DNA from: Methanothermobacter wolfeii
Lineage (GTDB): Archaea > Methanobacteriota > Methanobacteria > Methanobacteriales > Methanothermobacteraceae
Reading direction: 5' to 3'
DNA length: 64,000 bases
Assembly: GCF_025397995.1 (NCBI RefSeq)
Contig: NZ_CP104550.1
Location: forward strand, 648,001-712,000
In this document: positions 8,472 through 17,562 of the stretch, piece after piece
How positions within the stretch are numbered: the first letter of the stretch is position 1
Layout: each line of letters starts with the position of its first letter
Made by a program: the position numbers and the translations under genes
Notes under the pieces: model-generated
Databases searched by the model: none
What the model was told of the DNA's origin: nothing
What the model saw: the letters and a program-made list of their open reading frames with translations, nothing else

Positions 8472-10619
8472 ATGTCTGAAATACTGAATCCTAGGCTCAG
8501 CCATTTTCTTGTAAACCGGCTGGGCTGGAATAAACTTAGAGATGTCCAGAGGGCAGCCCTTGAACCCATAATGGGGGGAGATGACACCCTTATACTTGCA
8601 AGCACAGCTTCAGGTAAAACAGAGGCGGCTATCATACCCATCTTTAACTCCATGATAGGTGAAGGTGCAGAGCCAGTGTGCCTGCTCTATGTATCGCCCC
8701 TCAAGGCCCTTATAAATGACATGCACATGCGCATGGATTCCTGGTGCAGCCACTTTAACCTTGAGGCTATGAAGTGGCACGGTGATGTCTCAGGCAGCGC
8801 CAAGAAGAGGTTCATCAGGGACCCGGTTGAGGTACTCCTCATAACCCCCGAGTCCCTGGAGGTCATCCTTATAAACAGGACCCATGATGAAAAGCGGAGG
8901 ATCTTCAGGAACCTCAGGTACATCATCATAGATGAGATACACTACTTCATCGAGGCTGACAGGGGTGTTCAGCTTAACTCCCTCCTTTCAAGGATAGAGA
9001 GCTACACGGACCGCAGGCCGCAGAGGATAGGTCTTTCAGCCACCATCGGGAACCCTGACGCGGTAATGGACTGGATGAGCCCTGGAGGGTGTTCACTGGT
9101 AAAGAGTGAATCAGACCGGAAACTGGACTTCCGCATATTCAATGTTAATCTTAAGGATCCCAATGTTGAAGATCTTGAAGAATTGCTTGATATACTCAAA
9201 AGACTCACCGGGAGAAAGGTCCTGATCTTTTCACCATCAAGGGCCAGAGCTGAAGCTTACTATAGGATAATAAAGGAAAAACTTGATGTTGAAGTATTCA
9301 TACACCACGGATCCCTCAGCAAGGACCTTAGGGAGGATGCCGAGGCTAAATTCAAGGAACTTTCAGGGGCCTTCATGGTGAGCACCAGCACCCTTGAACT
9401 TGGTATAGACGTGGGTGATATTGATGTGGTGGTCCATCTAAGTGCACCGGCCTCTGTAAACCAGTTCCTCCAGAGGACAGGTAGGAGCGGTAGGAAGAGG
9501 GGTTCTCAGAGGACTGTGATATTCACTAATGGGGGTATGGATGTTTTAATAGCTCTTTCAACGGTTTCACTGGCACTTTCAGGTAAACTTGAGAATTTAA
9601 GGATACCTGAAAGGCCCCTTGATATCTATTTCCATCAGATCCTCAGCTCCGTCTTTGAACTGGAAAAACCTGAACCCTCTGATATTTACAGACTCCTCAA
9701 CAGATCAAGTGTATTCTCAAGGATATCAGAGGATGATTTTCATGGGATGATTGAATTCATGATCGATGAGGACTTCTTAAGGGAGTACGGTCCTTACATC
9801 CACCATGGATTCAAATTTGAGAAGACCTTTGGAAAGATGAACTTCCTGGAGTTCTATTCAGTATTCCCCCCTAACTATGAATTCAAGGTTAAAAAGGGGG
9901 CAATGACCATAGGGACCATTGACGCGTTTTTCGCGGTAACCTACCTTCAGAGGGGGTCTGTTTTCATGCTGGGGGGAGATGAGTGGATTGTAATGGATAT
10001 TGACTATGAAAGGTTCACGGTTCGGGTTAAGCCTTACAGTGGTAATGCTGATATACCTAAATGGAACAGTGGTGGGATGCCGGTGAGCTTTGAAGTTTCA
10101 AGGCACGCCTACGATATAATACTTGGCAACTTCAACAGGGACCTCCTGCGGAACCTTGATGAACATTCACGGATTAAGATTAAGAATTATATGGGAAGGG
10201 CTGAGTCATTCGGCCTGGAGGAGGGCATGATCCCAGTTAACATGGATTCAACTATAAGCATCTACACCTTTGCAGGTGACAGGGTTAATAAACTGATTTC
10301 AGACATCTTCGCCCTGGAGGCTGAGAACAGCATAAGTAATGTGGTGAATGATGCATTCAAAACTTCCTTCGTTGCCAACATAGATTACAGCGACATCCTG
10401 TTCATAATGGAGGATATTCCCTCTATAATATGTGAGGACGGCTTCCCCCTACGCCTCCAGACCCACCTCAATAACTTTGTTAAGAACAAGTTCATCAGGT
10501 ACCTGCCAGAGAATGTGGCTGCAGAGATAATCTATGAGATCCTCTATAATCCTGGGGATCTCCTGAAGCTCCTTGATGAGAACAGACCAGTCCATATAGA
10601 TGGATTCGGCCTTTTTTGA
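8472..10619 (+). CDS. BrxHI/Lhr-like superfamily 2 helicase
   Basis: This 715-residue DEAD/DEAH-type helicase shows motif I ASTASGKTEAA (43-53), motif II DEIH (154-157), motif III SAT (189-191), motif V STLELGIDVGDID (306-318) and motif VI QRTGRSGR (334-341). The region after the two RecA domains continues for about 370 residues, as in Lhr-like enzymes, and overall length fits BrxHI better than full Lhr (over 850 residues). All catalytic motifs look intact, so ATP-dependent 3'-5' translocation on DNA is expected. It ends the three-gene operon with the EVE-like protein and BrxD-like ATPase. Its partner ATPase suggests the two act as a complex, as inferred for BREX-2. Confidence 0.88.
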   Translation: MSEILNPRLSHFLVNRLGWNKLRDVQRAALEPIMGGDDTLILASTASGKTEAAIIPIFNSMIGEGAEPVCLLYVSPLKALINDMHMRMDSWCSHFNLEAMKWHGDVSGSAKKRFIRDPVEVLLITPESLEVILINRTHDEKRRIFRNLRYIIIDEIHYFIEADRGVQLNSLLSRIESYTDRRPQRIGLSATIGNPDAVMDWMSPGGCSLVKSESDRKLDFRIFNVNLKDPNVEDLEELLDILKRLTGRKVLIFSPSRARAEAYYRIIKEKLDVEVFIHHGSLSKDLREDAEAKFKELSGAFMVSTSTLELGIDVGDIDVVVHLSAPASVNQFLQRTGRSGRKRGSQRTVIFTNGGMDVLIALSTVSLALSGKLENLRIPERPLDIYFHQILSSVFELEKPEPSDIYRLLNRSSVFSRISEDDFHGMIEFMIDEDFLREYGPYIHHGFKFEKTFGKMNFLEFYSVFPPNYEFKVKKGAMTIGTIDAFFAVTYLQRGSVFMLGGDEWIVMDIDYERFTVRVKPYSGNADIPKWNSGGMPVSFEVSRHAYDIILGNFNRDLLRNLDEHSRIKIKNYMGRAESFGLEEGMIPVNMDSTISIYTFAGDRVNKLISDIFALEAENSISNVVNDAFKTSFVANIDYSDILFIMEDIPSIICEDGFPLRLQTHLNNFVKNKFIRYLPENVAAEIIYEILYNPGDLLKLLDENRPVHIDGFGLF

Positions 10620-10739
10620 AGAACCCTGAGTTTCAGTTCAGTAATCTACCGGTGGATATGGGGCACATCATAAGATAAAAAATTTAAATCATTTTAGCTA
10701 TATGATTTTAATGATTTAAAAACTTTCATCCATTCTTTT

Positions 10740-10800
10740 AAAATCTTTTATAAAGATTATCGTACTAACTATAAGTGTACATCTAGTACAGGATGATATA
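10740..10800 (+). promoter_or_regulatory. promoter of the beta-helix surface gene
   Basis: After an AT-rich gap there is a TTTATAAAGATT element near 10747-10758, a good archaeal TATA box, about 45 bp before the ATG at 10802. A weak AGGATGAT ribosome binding site at 10791-10798 precedes the start. Confidence 0.5.
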
Positions 10801-10801
10801 A

Positions 10802-13052
10802 ATGAATAAGAGAAATCTATTTCTCCTGTGTGTCCTTGGAGCAGCCTTTATCTTGTCAGGAACATCATCTGCTGCTGATATTTATGTTTCAACAGCAGGT
10901 TCTGATGATAATGATGGGCTCTCATGGGATACTCCAAAGGCAACCATAAGGAACGCCACCCTGACCGCATCTTCAGGTGACAGTATCTGGCTCGCAGATG
11001 GGGAATACACTGGCGATGACAACAGGGGTATAACCATAGACAGGAACCTCACCCTGACGGGACAGTCAACCACAGGGACGGTTATAAACTGCGGGTACCT
11101 TTCAAGGGCCTTTCACTGTTAATGACGGTGTTAGTTTCCTCCTGAGGAACCTCACAGTGAAAAAGGGGTAATGACTCCTATGGCGGAGCCATATTTAACC
11201 AAGGCGAGCTCACCGTTGAAAACTGTGTGTTCACCGAGAACACAGGGGACTACGGTGCTGTTATAACCAACTACGGGAACTTCATGAACTACCCTATGGC
11301 AGTGATAATCAACAGCCGCTTTGAAAATAACACCATAACCACAGGTACGAGTGGGGGTGCGCTCTACAATGAGATGTTTGCAGAGATGATTGTTGAGGGG
11401 TGCACATTCACCAACAACAGTGTCAATAACATTGGCGGCGCCATCTACACATGCTATGAGAGCAACCTTACTGTCAGGAACAGTAAATTCAAGTGGAACC
11501 ATGCAGAGAACTCAGGTGGAGCAATTCACACTGAGTACGGTGCTTCAACCATAATCGATTCGGTTTTTCATTGAAAACTCAGCCAGTGCTGGGGGTGCAG
11601 TTTTCAGTACTGGATATTCCAGTCTCAGTATTATGGGTTCATCCTTCGAATCAAACCATGCAGGGAATGGTGGGGCCATCACTAGCTATGGGAACATCAC
11701 AGTCAAAGATTCAGCCTTCAACCAGGACACAGCCGATGGATTAGGGGGTTCAGTCTTCCTTTCCCCATACAATGAGGGTGAGGCTGCATATATCTATGGT
11801 TCAGTCTTCAATGGCATTTCAGCCCGTTGGGGGGGGCGCTTTATATGGAAGGAGTACCTCAGGAATATTCCATGTGACACTTGTAAACAGCACATTCTCC
11901 TCATGCAGGGCACTGTATGGTGGAGCGGTCCTCATGTCTCATGTCACGGCCATCGTGGATGGATGCACCTTCCATGCCAACAGGGCAGATGAGCATGCAG
12001 GTGCAGTCAAGAATGACTACGGTAACCTTACAGTGAGGAACAGTAACTTCACAGATAACAGTGCATACTTTGGTGCGGGTGCAGTGGGGAGCTTACACGC
12101 GGAACTTGCAGATATAAGGGGCAGTACCTTCACGGGTAACAGCGCAGATACATGGAAACTTGGCTCAGCTGTACTAAGCTACTACACAAGGACTGTGCTT
12201 AATTTCTGCCGCATCATAAACAACGCCCATGTTGATGTCTACTGTGAGGCGGGTGAGGGGATTGATGCACGCTACAACTGGTGGGGTAGCAACGTACCTG
12301 ACTTCACAGAACTCACGGCAAGTGATGTTATATGCGACCCATGGCTGGTTTTGAAGATGAGGGTTGACCCCTCAACTGTTACCGTGGGCGGCAAACCAGT
12401 GGTTACAGTAAGCCTCAGAGAGGACAGTGAGGGTGGCATCCACCATACAGGGTTCAGTTTACCTGTTAACTTCTCATCAAGTGCAGGTGTGCTGGATGAT
12501 GCCCTTATGGTTAATGGGACGGCATCCTCCGTACTCAGGAACCTTAACAGTCCCGGAATGGTCCTTATAACTGCAGTGGTTGATAATCAGATGGTCAACA
12601 CCACAGTTAATGTCCTAGCAGCTCCTGTAACAGGGATAAGCGTTGGACAGCTTACTGCAGCTGCGGCATGGGTGAATAAATACTATGGACGCTACAGGCA
12701 GCTCCCATCATATCTGACAATACAGGCGCGGAGGTACACTATGGCCCAGTTTCTAGACCTCCTTACACGTGGGACCATACAGCTCAATAGTGGCACTCTG
12801 AACCCACTAAAACCACGTTCTGTGGGCTACGCTGGAAGTACGGGTATATCAGGGTCCGGTAGGCTGTACCGTGCAGCTTATGTATCAGTGGCTTCAAGCA
12901 TAAAGGGGTTCATAGACCGCACAGGCAGGGCACCAAGATATGCGACCACAGGCCATGGCAGGTTGAGCTTCATAAGCCTGGTCATTGGTTACAGTAGAAT
13001 AATTGATTTCTATGGAAGGAATGGAAGGTTACCGGCTTATCTGGTCCTCTAA
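10802..13052 (+). pseudogene. frameshifted beta-helix adhesin with pseudomurein-binding repeats
   Basis: Read through four single-base insertions this is one secreted protein of about 750 residues. It begins with a signal peptide (MNKRNLFLLCVLGAAFILSG...SSAAD) and the motif IYVSTAGSDDNDGLSWDTP common in archaeal adhesin-like proteins. A right-handed beta-helix region follows, with many NNS/GGA turns such as TFTNNSVNNIGGAIY. The last ~130 residues hold two pseudomurein-binding repeats (LPSYLTI and LPAYLVL ends), which anchor proteins to the wall. The frame shifts near 11092 (extra G), 11171 (extra T), 11564 (extra T) and 11829-11836 (G8 where G7 would restore frame). The successive frames are exactly those expected from one-base insertions. 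Sequence error, slippage or decay are all possible. Confidence 0.75.
11829..11836 (+). repeat. G8 tract at a frameshift in the adhesin gene
   Basis: Eight consecutive G residues sit exactly where the adhesin frame changes. With seven, the reading continues ARWGGALYGRSTSG into the downstream frame. Homopolymers of this kind are prone to polymerase slippage and to sequencing error. Confidence 0.7.
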
Positions 13053-13057
13053 TCCAT

Positions 13058-13070
13058 CCTTTTTATTTTA
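13058..13070 (+). terminator. T-rich terminator after the adhesin gene
   Basis: CCTTTTTATTTTA follows the stop codon at 13052, as expected for an archaeal U-rich terminator. No hairpin is seen. Confidence 0.4.
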
Positions 13071-13106
13071 ACTGACTTATTCCTGTTCCTACACACAGAA
13101 CTTTAT

Positions 13107-13146
13107 GTTGCATTAACAACAGTTGCACTAACAACATTTATATGGT
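13107..13146 (+). promoter_or_regulatory. twin GTTG-N6-CAAC sites beside the TATA box of the marR-MATE operon
   Basis: Two 14-bp sites, GTTGCATTAACAAC and GTTGCACTAACAAC, are separated by one base. Each is an inverted repeat GTTG/CAAC with six bases between, and they end next to a TATA-like TTTATAT at about 13138-13144. Their place just upstream of a MarR gene makes them candidate autoregulatory operators. Confidence 0.6.
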
Positions 13147-13180
13147 TGGTTCCATCATACACTCCACAGGAGTTGATTAT

Positions 13181-13633
13181 TTGAATCCAAAGATACCACT
13201 AAGAGGGCTTCTCTCAATAATCCTCAGGAGCCACAGGGTCTTCATATCAAGGGAACTTGAAGACATGAACCTCACAGACGCCCAAGTGGCATGCATACTT
13301 CGCGTAAACCACAGACCTGGAGTCACCCAGGACGAACTGGCCTGGTTCTTCCAGGTGGACAAGGGGACCATAGCAAGGACCATCAGGCGACTGGAAGACA
13401 GGGGATTTTTAAATAGAAAACAGGACCCAGATAACAGAAGGAGATACATGCTCAGTCTCACAGAGAAGGGCAGGCAGGCCATACCTATCATAATGGATGC
13501 TGAGAGGAAATGGGCAGAACTCCTGTTCAGAAACATGACCATGGAAGAACAGGAAGCATTCATCAGGATGTGCCAGAGGCTTGCAGAGGAGGCAATGGAG
13601 ATAAGGAGGATTGAAGATGACAGAAGGCGTTAA
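13181..13633 (+). CDS. MarR-family transcriptional regulator
   Basis: The protein has about 150 residues with the MarR winged helix: LTDAQVACILRVNHRPG, then TQDELAWFFQVDKGTIARTI as the recognition region and the wing DPDNRRRYMLSLTEKG. I chose TTG 13181, which is preceded by AGGAGTTGAT at a suitable distance, over ATG 13142. The latter lies in the presumed TATA box, which would put transcription initiation near 13165. The gene overlaps the MATE efflux gene by 17 bp, so it very likely controls that transporter in response to a small aromatic or drug-like ligand, as is usual for the family. The ligand is unknown. Confidence 0.88.
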   Translation: MNPKIPLRGLLSIILRSHRVFISRELEDMNLTDAQVACILRVNHRPGVTQDELAWFFQVDKGTIARTIRRLEDRGFLNRKQDPDNRRRYMLSLTEKGRQAIPIIMDAERKWAELLFRNMTMEEQEAFIRMCQRLAEEAMEIRRIEDDRRR

Positions 13634-14972
13634 TATAATCAGGGGGGACCCGAGGAGGGCCATCCTGAAGCTCTCAGGCCCAATGATAATAGCGATGCTC
13701 CTCACATCCATCTACAACCTTGTGGATGCGGTCTGGGTCGCTGGGCTGGGAGGTGAGGCCCTCGCAGCCATAGGTTTCGTGACACCAGTCTACATGGTCA
13801 TGGTGGGTTTATCAAATGGTCTCGGTGCAGGGGCCGCCTCCTCGGTATCAAGGTACCTGGGGGCCGGTGACATGGACGCCGTGGACAACAGTGCAACTCA
13901 CACAGTCATCATAACACTGGCAGTCTCCCTGGTCCTCACACTTATAATAGAGCTGCTCCTGGGCAACATACTACTCTCCCTTGGCGCTGCAGGGGCCTTC
14001 AGGGAGGCCCTTGACTATGGTAGCATCGTATTTGCAGGTACAGTGTTCACCCTCTTCACAGGGGCAGCCTACGGTATACTGAGGTCTGAGGGTGATGCCA
14101 AGAGGCCCATGTATGCCATGGGGATCTCAGCCGTCCTCAACATGGTCCTTGACCCCATCTTCATATACAATGCAGGCTGGGGTATTGCAGGAGCTGCCTG
14201 GGCGACAGTCATATCACAGCTGGTAGTTTCCCTGATAATCATCTACTGGTTCCTCGCCGGGAAAACCTTCACATCCATAGGCAGGGGACGGTTTAAACCT
14301 GACAGGAGCATCGCATGGTCAATAATCTCTGTTACAGTCCCTGCAAGTGCAGAGTTCTTCATCATGTCAATGGTCACAGCGGTCATAAACTGGATACTCG
14401 TCACTGCAGCAGGTACAAGTGCAGTCGCAGTCTACTCTGCAGGGTGGAGGATAGTTATGATGGCCATAGTGCCTGTCATAGCAGTCGCAACGGCCCTTAT
14501 AAGTGTATCGGGGTTCGCATACGGGTCAAAGAACTTCAGGAACCTTGAAGTGGCCCATGGATACTCAATAAAGATAGGACTCATCATAGCAGCAGCCACA
14601 GCAGGCTTCACCTTCATACTTGCACCATGGATCTCATGGATATTCTCCTACTCCCAGGCCTCCGCGGCCCTCGCACCCAGGATAACCGAGTTCCTGAGGG
14701 TCATATGCCTCTTCTACATTTTCCTGCCCCCCGGGATAATGTCAGGGTCAGTGTTTCAGGGGACAGGGAGGGGACTCACATCCCTGGTCCTCTCCTTCAT
14801 AAGGCAGGTCCTCCTCGTGGTTGTCTTCGCCTACCTCCTGGCAGTCACCCTTGGAATGGGTGAGGCGGGCGTCTGGTGGGGTGTTGTTGCAGGTGATATC
14901 GGGGGAAGCCTCATAGCCTATACCTGGGCCCGTGTATTCATCGGGAGGCTTAAAAGGTATGGGATGTTATGA
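13617..14972 (+). CDS. MATE-family multidrug efflux transporter
   Basis: This 451-residue protein has twelve hydrophobic helices in two related halves. The N-terminal half starts GDPRRAILKLSGPMIIAM and continues with GLGGEALAAIGFVTPV and GLGAGAASSVSRYLGAG, hallmarks of MATE antiporters that expel cationic compounds in exchange for Na+ or H+. ATG 13617 follows an AGGAGGATTGAAG ribosome binding site inside the end of the MarR gene; a TTG at 13611 is the alternative. Translation is probably coupled to the regulator. No damage is seen. Confidence 0.9.
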   Translation: MTEGVNIIRGDPRRAILKLSGPMIIAMLLTSIYNLVDAVWVAGLGGEALAAIGFVTPVYMVMVGLSNGLGAGAASSVSRYLGAGDMDAVDNSATHTVIITLAVSLVLTLIIELLLGNILLSLGAAGAFREALDYGSIVFAGTVFTLFTGAAYGILRSEGDAKRPMYAMGISAVLNMVLDPIFIYNAGWGIAGAAWATVISQLVVSLIIIYWFLAGKTFTSIGRGRFKPDRSIAWSIISVTVPASAEFFIMSMVTAVINWILVTAAGTSAVAVYSAGWRIVMMAIVPVIAVATALISVSGFAYGSKNFRNLEVAHGYSIKIGLIIAAATAGFTFILAPWISWIFSYSQASAALAPRITEFLRVICLFYIFLPPGIMSGSVFQGTGRGLTSLVLSFIRQVLLVVVFAYLLAVTLGMGEAGVWWGVVAGDIGGSLIAYTWARVFIGRLKRYGML

Positions 14973-15013
14973 TGCCTACACCCCCTCATGATGAGGACCG
15001 TAACTCATCAGAA

Positions 15014-15031
15014 AAATCTATATATTTAGAT
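15014..15031 (+). promoter_or_regulatory. TATA box within an ATCTA/TAGAT palindrome upstream of acr3
   Basis: The sequence AAATCTATATATTTAGATA has perfect five-base arms ATCTA and TAGAT around a TATA-like core, 40-55 bp before the exporter start. It is placed for a repressor that blocks TATA-binding protein, but no regulator gene is adjacent apart from MarR. Confidence 0.4.
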
Positions 15032-15070
15032 ACATCAATATACTTGCAGTGAAAACCTCAAGGTGATCAG

Positions 15071-16108
15071 ATGAAAGGAGAACAGATAGGCTTATTCGAA
15101 AAGTACCTCTCACTCTGGGTGATCCTCTGCATAATCTTCGGGGTGGCAATCGGATACTACATCCCTGCATTCCCCCGCTTCCTCAATAGGTTGCAGTACG
15201 CACAGGTATCCCTCCCGGTCGCCGTCCTGATATGGCTCATGATATATCCCATGATGCTCAGGATAGACTTCTCAAGCATACTGAGGGCCACAAGGGAGCT
15301 CAGGGGACTCACGGTTACCTGCGGGACCAACTGGCTCATAAAACCCTTCACCATGTACATCATATCATCCTTCTTCCTCCTGGGGGTCTTCTCACAGCTC
15401 ATACCCCCTGAACTGGGGAGGTAGTACCTTGCAGGGGCGGTGCTCCTGGGCGCGGCACCATGCACCGCCATGGTCTTTGTCTGGAGCAGCCTCACACGGG
15501 GTGATGCCGCATACACCCTCGTCCAGGTTGCGGTAAACGACCTCATACTGGTCTTTGCCTACGCACCCATAGTGGCATTCCTCCTGGGGATAGGCGACAT
15601 AAGGGTGCCCTACGACACCCTCATACTCTCGGTGGTGCTCTTCGTGGTGATACCGCTCACAGCAGGCTACCTCACGAGGAGAAGGCTCCTGTCAACCCGG
15701 GGCCCGGAGTACTTCCAGGAGTTCCTGGCTAAATTTGAGAACGTCACCATCACAGGACTGCTCTTGACCCTCATAATAATATTCTCCTTCCAGGGCTCGG
15801 TGATAATCCAGAACCCCCTCCACATAGGCCTCATAGCGGTCCCCCTTATAATACAGACCTTCCTCATATTCACCCTGGCCTACCTCTGGGCACGTGCCTG
15901 GAGGCTCAGGCACTCGGTCGCGGCACCGGCAGCCATGATAGGTGCAAGTAACTTCTTTGAACTTGCGGTGGCCGTTGCAATATCCCTCTTCGGTTTAAAC
16001 TCAGGGGCGGCCCTTGCAGCGGTGGTGGGTGTCCTGGTGGAGGTCCCGGTGATGCTGACCCTGGTGAGGATAGCCAACGCAACAAGGAACAAGTTCCCAC
16101 AGGAATAA
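15071..16108 (+). pseudogene. acr3: Acr3-type arsenite exporter gene with an in-frame TAG
   Basis: Codons 1-117 and the codons after the stop are in the same frame and together give about 345 residues, the normal Acr3 length. The protein has around ten helices with typical family segments: YAQVSLPVAVLIWLMIYPMM, then [20 protein letters not shown], whose cysteine is the conserved As(III)-site residue, then [18 protein letters not shown]. Codon 118 (15422-15424) is TAG, between PPELGR and YLAGAV; a single base change from GAG, CAG or TGG would explain it. A GTG at 15440 could start a C-terminal fragment, but that would lack the first helices. TAG also ends many intact genes here, so recoding is unlikely. 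Confidence 0.8.
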
Positions 16109-16110
16109 AC

Positions 16111-16120
16111 TATTTTTTTT
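16111..16120 (+). terminator. T8 terminator after the arsenite exporter gene
   Basis: TATTTTTTTT lies directly after the TAA at 16106-16108. A U-run alone is sufficient for termination in archaea. Confidence 0.5.
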
Positions 16121-16230
16121 ACCCTACAGAAACACCAGCCTGAGAGGTTGCAGGTGATGATACGCAATCAGAATTCAGGCATAATCATTAAAAGGAAAAC
16201 ACGTTCAGATAAAATAAAAAAATAGTGTTA

Positions 16231-17440
16231 TCAGATCCTCTCAGGGCTCAGGCCTCTCCTTGTGAGGTAACCGTTCCACTTGAGGGCTATTTTCCTGTAG
16301 TATCTGTCACCGGTTGCAAGGTAGACCCTGTTTGAAAGGTTAACGTGCAGCCTGTGGTATGCTGTGCTTGCAGGCCAGGCCGGCCTGTAGTACCTCCCGC
16401 TAACCGCATAATAGGTCCAGCTGCCACTGTCATACTTCCAGTGCATCCTCCTGAAGGTTGAAACACCATCCCTGAAGAGCAACAGAGCCCTTGGATTTCC
16501 TGTGAACCTGTATGCCCTCTGGAGTCCCAGTGTACAGATGAGGTGGGCGTTCAGTATATAGTGTTCCCTGAGGAAGTTATAGTGAAGGTAGAAGTTCCCG
16601 TACTTCGTGGATTTAACAAGGCCCGTAGGGGCGCGGAAGCTGTTAATGAGTGAATTTGAGATGTCAAGGCACTCCCTTTTTCCTGTGAGGTTGTAGGCCT
16701 GTGCATAGTGACCTGCCATGTTGCCCTGTGAAAAGCTGTCAAGCCAGCCTATAGCCGCACCACTGTAGTCAAAGTACATGGGGAAGACGGCGTAGCGCAT
16801 ACCGTTATAGGTCCTGAAGGTCAGTGTCAGTTTCTGCTCATCAAGGATCTCAAGGAACTCCTTCCCGGTGCTTGCAGCTGCAAGGTTTGATGTTTTCACC
16901 GGATAAATGTTCCAGCCCTTGTTCTTATAGTATGTGAACGGCAGGCTTGATTTGTAGTCTGAGGGGAAGTTCCTGTAGTAGGATGAACTGTTCCTGAATA
17001 CGATGGCCGTGTAACTGTTTGATGGAGGGAGGCTGTGTGAGAAGTAGGCGTTGTTTGCCTGGATGGTCTTGATTTCAAGTATCTTCTCATCAGTCCTGAG
17101 GGGCCTTTTACTCTTGATGTTTGAGAAGACCCTGACGGCGTATCCTGCATCAACGTAGGCCTGTAGTAGCGTTTATCACCCGTTTTTCTGTACTTACTGT
17201 AGAGAGTGTTCTTATAGCCCTGTTTTTTGCAAGGGCCTCACTGAGAAGTTCACTGTAATTGTCGAGATAGTATGATCTGTTGAGGTGATTCTCGAGTCGG
17301 GGCCTTTCATTCTTAACTTCCAGGGAGGCTGTGGAGTCCACAGTCACATTCCCTGCAGTACCATCCTCTCCGTAGCATGAGGCCGTGGCCATGAAGGTGA
17401 GGAGTGCCATGGTTAGAAGGAGAAAAATATATGGTTTCAT
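16231..17440 (-). pseudogene. glucuronyl C5-epimerase-like secreted protein, two frameshifts
   Basis: From ATG 17440 the protein starts with a signal peptide (MKPYIFLLLTMALLTFMATA). After about 90 codons the frame is lost twice within 60 bp: near 17205 the sense passes to a frame reading YSKYRKTGDKRYY, and near 17165 to the frame reading QAYVDAGYAVRVFSN, which then stays open to the stop at 16231. The C-terminal half matches the D-glucuronyl C5-epimerase C-terminal domain: DSFSQGNMAGHYAQAYNLTG, LREHYILNAHLICTLGL, KYDSGSWTYYAV and AYHRLHVNLSNRVYLATGD. Such enzymes epimerise uronic acids in glycan chains; here the substrate could be a wall or surface glycan. Whether the breaks are real is unknown. 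Confidence 0.7.
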
Positions 17441-17562
17441 ATTATCACCCATATAATACATGTTTCTTTGGTTTATATTAATGCACCCCATCACCGAATA
17501 ATTTATATATGGAGTCAACCAAATGAAAGTCAAATGTTTATCTTCACAGTTATGGTGTTATC

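Noticed and set aside
6443-10619. Complete BREX type 2 system
   Set aside because: PglX-type methyltransferase, PglZ, PglW and BrxC/PglY are all missing from the window; only the ATPase and helicase types are shared.
13142-13180. ATG 13142 as start of the MarR protein
   Set aside because: It lies in the presumed TATA box and has no ribosome binding site; TTG 13181 has AGGAGTTGAT at the proper distance.
15422-15424. TAG read as pyrrolysine in the arsenite exporter and in the PAS kinase
   Set aside because: TAG ends several intact genes here (for example at 18261, 42713 and 59203), and neither site is a known pyrrolysine position.
16896-17153. 85-codon ORF on the minus strand between the two parts of the C5-epimerase-like gene
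   Set aside because: It is another frame of the epimerase-like coding sequence; the protein sense lies in the frame that continues to 16231.
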